A stretch of DNA of 8,681 nt, from NCBI GenBank assembly GCA_947458345.1, contig CANHBU010000059.1, positions 1 to 8,681 of the forward strand, read 5' to 3'. Shown here one piece after another: positions 5,062 to 8,681 of this stretch; position 1 is the first letter of the stretch, and each line of letters starts with the position of its first letter. The position numbers and the translations under genes are program-made. The notes under the pieces were generated by a model. It was not told the origin of the DNA. It saw nothing but the letters and a program-made list of their open reading frames with translations, and ran no database searches. This stretch comes from Comamonadaceae bacterium. Lineage in GTDB: Bacteria > Pseudomonadota > Gammaproteobacteria > Burkholderiales > Burkholderiaceae_C.

Positions 5062-6777
5062 TCAGGCCGCGGCAGCGGCGCTATCGGCGGCCTTGTCCTT
5101 GGCCAGCGGCTCAGCTTGTGACGCTTGCGGGCTGTTTGGTTGCTGGGCGTCCGGTCGCTGGGTGTCTGGTCGCTGGCCGCCTGAATGCTGGGTGTGGCGG
5201 GCCTGGCGCTGGGTGTGGGGCGCGCCTTGCAGTGCGCCAAAGGCGCCTTGCTGCAACAGCCCGGCCAGGCAGCGCGGCTTGCCGCGCGCGCCACTGGACT
5301 GGTAGTCGAAGAGCAAGGCTTGGGTGACGGTCTGCGCGTCGAGGCCGCGCGCCTGCGTCAGGTGCTCAAACAGCAGATCGACGAGGGCCTCTTGGGCGAA
5401 CTCATGGGTTTTGCCGCTGCGCTGCCAGAGCCAGTCGCTCAAGTGCAGGAAAGCGCTGAAGGCCGAGGGGCCGCTGAGCAGGGTCTGCAAGCTGCGCGCA
5501 AAGCGGCCCGAATTGGCCAGCAGATCCCAATAGCGCGCCAGCCGCTGCAAGCGCTGCACGGTGGCAAAGTCGAGCGTGCTGTTTTGTAACAAGCCATACG
5601 GTGGCTGCGGGTCAAAGACCATCGCATAGTCGGCGCTGTGGCGCGCAATCGGCGCGCCGCGCAAACGCTTCAAGAGACCCAGTTGGATTTCATGCGGGCC
5701 CAGGGCATGCAGGCGATCGAAGCCGGCCGCAAAGCTCTCCAGGGTTTCACCGGGCAGGCCAAAGATCAGATCGGCATGCACGTGGGCTTGGCTGTGCGCG
5801 AGCAGCCAGCTCAGGTTCTCGAAACTGCGCGCATCGTCCTGCCGGCGCGAGATGCGCTGCTGCACCTCGGGGTTCAGGCTCTGGATCCCCACCTCCAGCT
5901 GCAGCGAGCCGGCCGGAAACTGGGCAATCAGGGTCTTGAGCTGCTCGGGCAGCTTGTCGGGCACCAGCTCATAGTGCACAAACACCTCGCTGCGCTCGGG
6001 CATGCGGCCGTCGGCACCGCGCATGCGGTCCAGAAAGAACTGCAAGATGCCGCTGGCATGATCGATGCGCAAATTGAAGGTGCGGTCGACAAACTTGAAA
6101 TGCCGCGCGCCGCGATCGAACAGGTCGGCCAGCTCGGCCATGAAGCGCTCGAGCTCGAAGGGCCAGGCGGTCTTGTCGAGCGCGCTCAGACAAAACTCGC
6201 ACTTGTAGGGGCAGCCGCGCGAGGCCTCGACATACAGCAGCCGCTCGCGCAGGTCTTGCTCGCTGTACTCGGCATAGGGCAAGGCCAGATCCTGCAGCGG
6301 CGGCTGCTCGCCAGCGATGAGCTTCATCAGCGGCGGCGGGCCGTCCAGCAGAGCCCGGCACAGGCGCGCAAAGCTGACATCGCCCCAACCCGTAATCACA
6401 TGATCGGCCAGACGGCACAACTCCTGCTGCTCGGTCTCGTGGCTGACCTCGGGGCCGCCCAGCACGATCTTGATGTCGGGTGCAAGCGCCTTGATCAGCT
6501 GCACCAGCTGCAAGGTCGCTGCCGCATTCCAGATGTACACGCCCAGGCCGATCACGCGCGGCGCCAGCGCCAGCAGCTGTTCGGCCATCTGCAGCGGCTT
6601 TTGCGCCAGGGTGAATTCGCACAGCGCGGTCTGCGCCCGCAGCCCCGGCCGGCCATGGCGGTCCAGATTGGCCAGCAGGCAGCGCAAGCCCAGGCTGGCG
6701 TGGATGTACCGGGCATTGATGGTGCTCAGCACAATGGACGGGCCCGCCGCCTGGGCCCTTGCAATATCTGCAGACAT
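5062..6777 (-). CDS. B12-binding radical SAM protein (DUF4080-type)
   Basis: A 571-residue protein. The ATG at 6777 begins MSADIARAQ just before the conserved strand SIVLSTINARYIHASLGLR. An in-frame ATG at 6813 would add 12 residues. The open frame runs further, to 7044, but overlaps the divergent gene and looks low-complexity. Residues 14-145 form a cobalamin-binding-type Rossmann domain (GLGVYIWN, VLGGPEVS, ITGWGD). The radical SAM core follows with C189-x3-C193-x2-C196 (RGCPYKCEFC), which binds a 4Fe-4S cluster, then FKFVDRTFN, LEVGIQS and HADLIFGLPGE. A helical C-terminal domain to about 510 resembles DUF4080, ending DYQSSGARGKPRC. The tail 518-571 is a Gln/Pro/Arg/Ala-rich, probably disordered segment with 5-residue repeats and five Ala at the end. 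The reaction is unknown; B12 radical SAM enzymes include methylases and other catalysts. No SPASM-like Cys cluster is seen. First gene of a likely operon with the creatininase-family gene and cutA. Confidence 0.88.
   Translation of the reverse strand: MSADIARAQAAGPSIVLSTINARYIHASLGLRCLLANLDRHGRPGLRAQTALCEFTLAQKPLQMAEQLLALAPRVIGLGVYIWNAAATLQLVQLIKALAPDIKIVLGGPEVSHETEQQELCRLADHVITGWGDVSFARLCRALLDGPPPLMKLIAGEQPPLQDLALPYAEYSEQDLRERLLYVEASRGCPYKCEFCLSALDKTAWPFELERFMAELADLFDRGARHFKFVDRTFNLRIDHASGILQFFLDRMRGADGRMPERSEVFVHYELVPDKLPEQLKTLIAQFPAGSLQLEVGIQSLNPEVQQRISRRQDDARSFENLSWLLAHSQAHVHADLIFGLPGETLESFAAGFDRLHALGPHEIQLGLLKRLRGAPIARHSADYAMVFDPQPPYGLLQNSTLDFATVQRLQRLARYWDLLANSGRFARSLQTLLSGPSAFSAFLHLSDWLWQRSGKTHEFAQEALVDLLFEHLTQARGLDAQTVTQALLFDYQSSGARGKPRCLAGLLQQGAFGALQGAPHTQRQARHTQHSGGQRPDTQRPDAQQPNSPQASQAEPLAKDKAADSAAAAA
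5142..5186 (-). repeat. 15-bp tandem repeat in radical SAM C-terminal tail
   Basis: On the plus strand GCTGGGCGTCCGGTC (5142-5156) is followed directly by GCTGGGTGTCTGGTC (5157-5171, 13 of 15 identical), a degenerate third unit (5172-5186) and a further GCTGGGTGTG start. Read on the coding strand this gives RPDTQ-RPDAQ-like 5-residue units in the variable tail. The unit length keeps the reading frame. Confidence 0.7.
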
Positions 6778-6783
6778 GGACGG

Positions 6784-6789
6784 ATTATC
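6784..6789 (-). promoter_or_regulatory. Possible -10 element for the radical SAM gene (leaderless start)
   Basis: Minus-strand GATAAT matches TATAAT at five of six positions and stands six bases before the ATG at 6777, which lacks any Shine-Dalgarno sequence. That geometry would place the transcript start on the ATG. TTGTCA occurs upstream but only nine bases away, too near to act as a standard -35. Confidence 0.3.
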
Positions 6790-6810
6790 CCGGCGGCCTG
6801 ACAATCGGGG

Positions 6811-6821
6811 CATCGCCGATG
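6811..6821. other. 11-bp palindrome holding ATG codons on both strands
   Basis: CATCGCCGATG is a perfect palindrome around one central base. Its right end is the in-frame ATG (6819) that could start the outer-membrane protein gene. Its left end is the in-frame minus-strand ATG (6813) that could extend the radical SAM protein by 12 residues. It sits in the middle of the divergent region and could also be a small operator. Confidence 0.35.
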
Positions 6822-6869
6822 AAAAGCCATCCTGCCCGGCAGGATCGGGCCCCTGGCACCTTGCGCACC

Positions 6870-7790
6870 ATGAGATTTTTTGCACCGACCCCTGCACCGA
6901 CCCTTGCACCGAACCCTGCGCTCCGCTCAGGCCGCAGCGCCCTGCATCCGGCCCGCCACCCGCGCAAGGCCGCTTTTGCCGGGCCGCACCCGGCCGCGCT
7001 GGCCGTTCTGGCCTGGGCCCTGTCGCCCGCGCCGCTGTGGGCACAGGCAGAACCGGCTGCGCGCCTGCAATGGTCGAGCAGCGCGGCCTACAGCCACTAC
7101 CGTGAGCCCAGCATCGGCATGCATCTCAAGGGCCCCGAGCTGGGCGTGCACCTGCGGCTGAGCGATTTGCGCGGACTGGGGCGGCTCAAGCTAGAAGTCG
7201 ACTTGCTCGGCGGGGCTCAAAATTACAGCAGCGCAGACGGGCAGCTCGAGCGCCGAAGAACCTTGGACACGCGCTGGCATGCGCTCTATCCCCTGCTGCC
7301 CGAGGGCTCTGCGCAGGGCCAGCACTCAGGCCCGAACTCAGGCCAGCACTCAGGCCTGTACGCGGGCCTGGCCTTGCAAAGTAGCTACAGCGATCTGCGC
7401 GGGGTGGTGCGGCCGGGCGTGGAGGGCTACGAGCGCCTGAACCGCTCGAGCTGGCTGACGGCCCAGTGGCGCCAAAGCCTCAAACTCGACGCGCTGCCCA
7501 GGCTGCAGGGCTTGCAGCTCGATCTGGGCCACCTGCTCGACGGCCGGCAGACCTCCTACCTGTCCCAGGTCGGTGGCGGCTGGCGCGACGCCACCAATAA
7601 ACAGCCCTGGGGCTGGCAGGTGCAATTGCAAAGCACCTGGACGGCCGAGCGCGGCCTGCTGCTCGAGCCCTTCGTGCGCTACACCCAGGTGGGCCACTCC
7701 GATACCGTCATCGCTGGCCCCAAGGCGGTGAGCGAGCCGGCCAACAGCCGCTGGCAGCTGGGCCTCAAAGCCACCTGGCCGCCCTACTGA
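6870..7790 (+). CDS. Probable outer-membrane beta-barrel protein
   Basis: A 306-residue exported protein not assigned to a named family. An ATG at 6819 would add 17 residues; neither start has a clear Shine-Dalgarno sequence. The N-terminus is unusual: residues 1-41 are Pro/Ala/Arg-rich with APTP-APTL-APNP repeats before the hydrophobic core (PAALAVLAWALSPAPLWA), with signal cleavage probably near residues 58-60. The mature part alternates polar and hydrophobic residues in short stretches (LQWSSSAAYSHY, YAGLALQSSYSD, WQVQLQSTWTA, PFVRYTQVG) and ends RWQLGLKATWPPY. This pattern and the terminal aromatic residue fit an outer-membrane barrel. There is no Cys. Residues 151-166 hold 4-residue repeats (QHSG, PNSG, QHSG, LYAG), likely a surface or periplasmic loop. 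The stop overlaps the next start by one base, so expression is coupled to the DsbD-like gene. Function unknown; barrel call is an inference. Confidence 0.7.
   Translation: MRFFAPTPAPTLAPNPALRSGRSALHPARHPRKAAFAGPHPAALAVLAWALSPAPLWAQAEPAARLQWSSSAAYSHYREPSIGMHLKGPELGVHLRLSDLRGLGRLKLEVDLLGGAQNYSSADGQLERRRTLDTRWHALYPLLPEGSAQGQHSGPNSGQHSGLYAGLALQSSYSDLRGVVRPGVEGYERLNRSSWLTAQWRQSLKLDALPRLQGLQLDLGHLLDGRQTSYLSQVGGGWRDATNKQPWGWQVQLQSTWTAERGLLLEPFVRYTQVGHSDTVIAGPKAVSEPANSRWQLGLKATWPPY
6881..6916 (+). repeat. 12-bp tandem repeat, three copies
   Basis: TGCACCGACCCC, TGCACCGACCCT and TGCACCGAACCC follow one another without gap. In the plus-strand gene they encode the APTP/APTL/APNP repeat of the long leader. 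In the open minus-strand frame upstream of the radical SAM start they read as GSVQ three times. The unit preserves both frames. Confidence 0.8.
7320..7367 (+). repeat. 12-bp tandem repeat, about four copies
   Basis: CAGCACTCAGGC, CCGAACTCAGGC, CAGCACTCAGGC and a degenerate CTGTACGCGGGC encode QHSG-PNSG-QHSG-LYAG inside the outer-membrane protein. Units one and three are identical, and the 16-base GGCCAGCACTCAGGCC recurs exactly 24 bases apart. Copy-number change would keep the frame and alter one loop. Confidence 0.8.
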
Positions 7791-8681
7791 TGAAAGTGCT
7801 GCAAACCGTCGTGCGGGCGCTGGCAGGCCTGCTGCTGGCCCAGGCCGCTTTCGCGCAGGGGCTCGGCGCCGTGCTGGCCGGCGGCAAGCCGGCGGCGGCC
7901 GTGGTGGTCACCGATCAGGTGCGCGCCGAGCTGCTGGCACACGCGCCGCAAGGCATCGGTGCGGGACGCACAGTGTGGCTGGGCCTGCAAATCACGCACC
8001 AAAAAGATTGGCACACGTACTGGAAAAACCCGGGCGATTCAGGCCTGCCGACCACGCTCAAGTGGACGCTGCCGGCCAGCGTACAAGCCGGCGAGATCGC
8101 CTGGCCGACCCCGAAAAAATTCCCGCTCGGCGATCTGGCCAACTATGGCTACGAGGCCGTGGTGCTGCTGCCGGTACCGATTCAAATCGGTGCCGACTGG
8201 GCCGGCGAGACCTTGCAGGTGCAACTGCAGGCCAACTGGCTGGTGTGCCGGCGCGAGTGCATCCCGCAGGAGGGGCAGTTCGCCCTGGAGCTGCCCGCGC
8301 GCGGCTCGATCGCGATGCATGCGCCAGCCTTCGAGGCTGCGCGGGCCGCCCAGCCCCAGGCGCTGGCCGGCGGTCAAATCGAGATTCGCGAGCAGCGCTT
8401 GCACCTGCGGCTTTCGTCCCTGCCTGCGGCCGTGCGCGGCCAAAAACTCGAGCTGTTTGCCGAGACCGCGGGCATCATCGAGACGGCTGCGCCCTGGCAA
8501 CAGTCCTGGCAGGGCCGGGACTGGAGCGCAGAAGTGCCCCTGTCGCGCATGCGCAGCGAAAGCCCGGCGCGCCTGCCGCTGGTGCTCGCCGCTGCTGGCC
8601 CGGGCGGCGGCAGCTGGCGCATCGAAGCGCCGGTGACGGGCAGCTGGCCGGCTGCGGCGGTACTGGCTGGCGTGCCTGCCT
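7790..8681 (+). CDS. DsbD/ScsB-like thiol:disulfide interchange protein, N-terminal part (3' partial)
   Basis: The frame is open from the ATG at 7790 to the window edge (297 residues visible, no stop). The start overlaps the preceding stop as TGATG, indicating translational coupling; no Shine-Dalgarno sequence is seen. Residues 1-22 are a signal peptide (MKVLQTVVRALAGLLLAQAAFA, cleavage before Q23). The periplasmic domain carries WHTYWKNPGDSGLPT, a W-x-LP segment, GEIAWPTPKKFPLGDLANYGYE and NWLVCRRECIPQEG. C153 and C157 in the last motif are the probable redox pair of a DsbD-alpha/DsbC-like domain found at the N-terminus of ScsB and DsbD-family reductases. Full proteins continue with an eight-helix membrane domain and often a thioredoxin domain, which would lie beyond the edge. 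DsbD carries electrons from cytosolic thioredoxin to periplasmic thiols; ScsB relatives are linked to copper stress. The two Cys are three residues apart, not the CxxC of thioredoxins. Confidence 0.88.
   Translation, partial: MKVLQTVVRALAGLLLAQAAFAQGLGAVLAGGKPAAAVVVTDQVRAELLAHAPQGIGAGRTVWLGLQITHQKDWHTYWKNPGDSGLPTTLKWTLPASVQAGEIAWPTPKKFPLGDLANYGYEAVVLLPVPIQIGADWAGETLQVQLQANWLVCRRECIPQEGQFALELPARGSIAMHAPAFEAARAAQPQALAGGQIEIREQRLHLRLSSLPAAVRGQKLELFAETAGIIETAAPWQQSWQGRDWSAEVPLSRMRSESPARLPLVLAAAGPGGGSWRIEAPVTGSWPAAAVLAGVPA

Noticed and set aside
5638..6801. A 387-codon plus-strand open frame opposite the radical SAM gene
   Set aside because: The minus strand carries the CxxxCxxC cluster and other conserved radical SAM motifs. 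The antisense frame is Gln/Ala/Leu-rich without family features.
6778..7044. An 89-residue N-terminal extension of the radical SAM protein
   Set aside because: It overlaps the divergent outer-membrane gene, is Pro/Gly/Arg-rich with GSVQ repeats, and the conserved protein begins right after the ATG at 6777.

Overview
The window is GC-rich with strong G/C preference at third codon positions. It carries a Bug/TctC-type periplasmic receptor, a family greatly expanded in Burkholderiales. Together with the rest of the gene content this suggests a betaproteobacterium, probably Burkholderiales and possibly a Comamonadaceae relative. No rRNA or other marker allows a species call. It reads as compact chromosomal DNA, with no transposase, phage gene, tRNA or CRISPR array.

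Layout. (1) 1-1038 (+): C-terminal part of an enolase-superfamily (mandelate racemase-type) enzyme, cut by the left window edge. (2) 1062-2021 (-): Bug/TctC solute receptor, convergent with gene 1. (3) 2022-2153: divergent intergenic region with three alternating 7-bp inverted repeats. (4) 2154-3062 (+): PhzF-family isomerase, then 3156-3824 (+): a histidine-phosphatase-family protein whose second catalytic His is a Ser. (5) 3850-4182, 4195-4992 and 5062-6777 (-): a same-strand set transcribed in the order B12-binding radical SAM protein, creatininase-family amidohydrolase, CutA. (6) 6778-6869: short divergent region. (7) 6870-7790 (+): probable cysteine-free outer-membrane beta-barrel protein, translationally coupled to 7790-8681 (+): N-terminal periplasmic part of a DsbD/ScsB-like thiol:disulfide protein, cut by the right edge.

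How the genes may work together. The Bug receptor and the acid-sugar-dehydratase-like enolase-superfamily enzyme could serve uptake and catabolism of one carboxylate, but they are convergent and not an operon. The radical SAM/creatininase pair recalls the pairing of these two families in mycofactocin maturation, although the radical SAM protein here is of a different type (B12-binding, no SPASM-like Cys cluster). It is the best candidate for an undescribed functional unit. The outer-membrane protein and the DsbD-like protein overlap by one base and should be co-expressed.

Other structure: three in-frame minisatellite-like tracts (12, 12 and 15 bp units) lie within 2.3 kb, and two genes have a -10-like hexamer just before an ATG without a Shine-Dalgarno sequence. 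Nothing in the window is a clear defence, mobile or biosynthetic cluster. Most of it looks like ordinary accessory metabolism.
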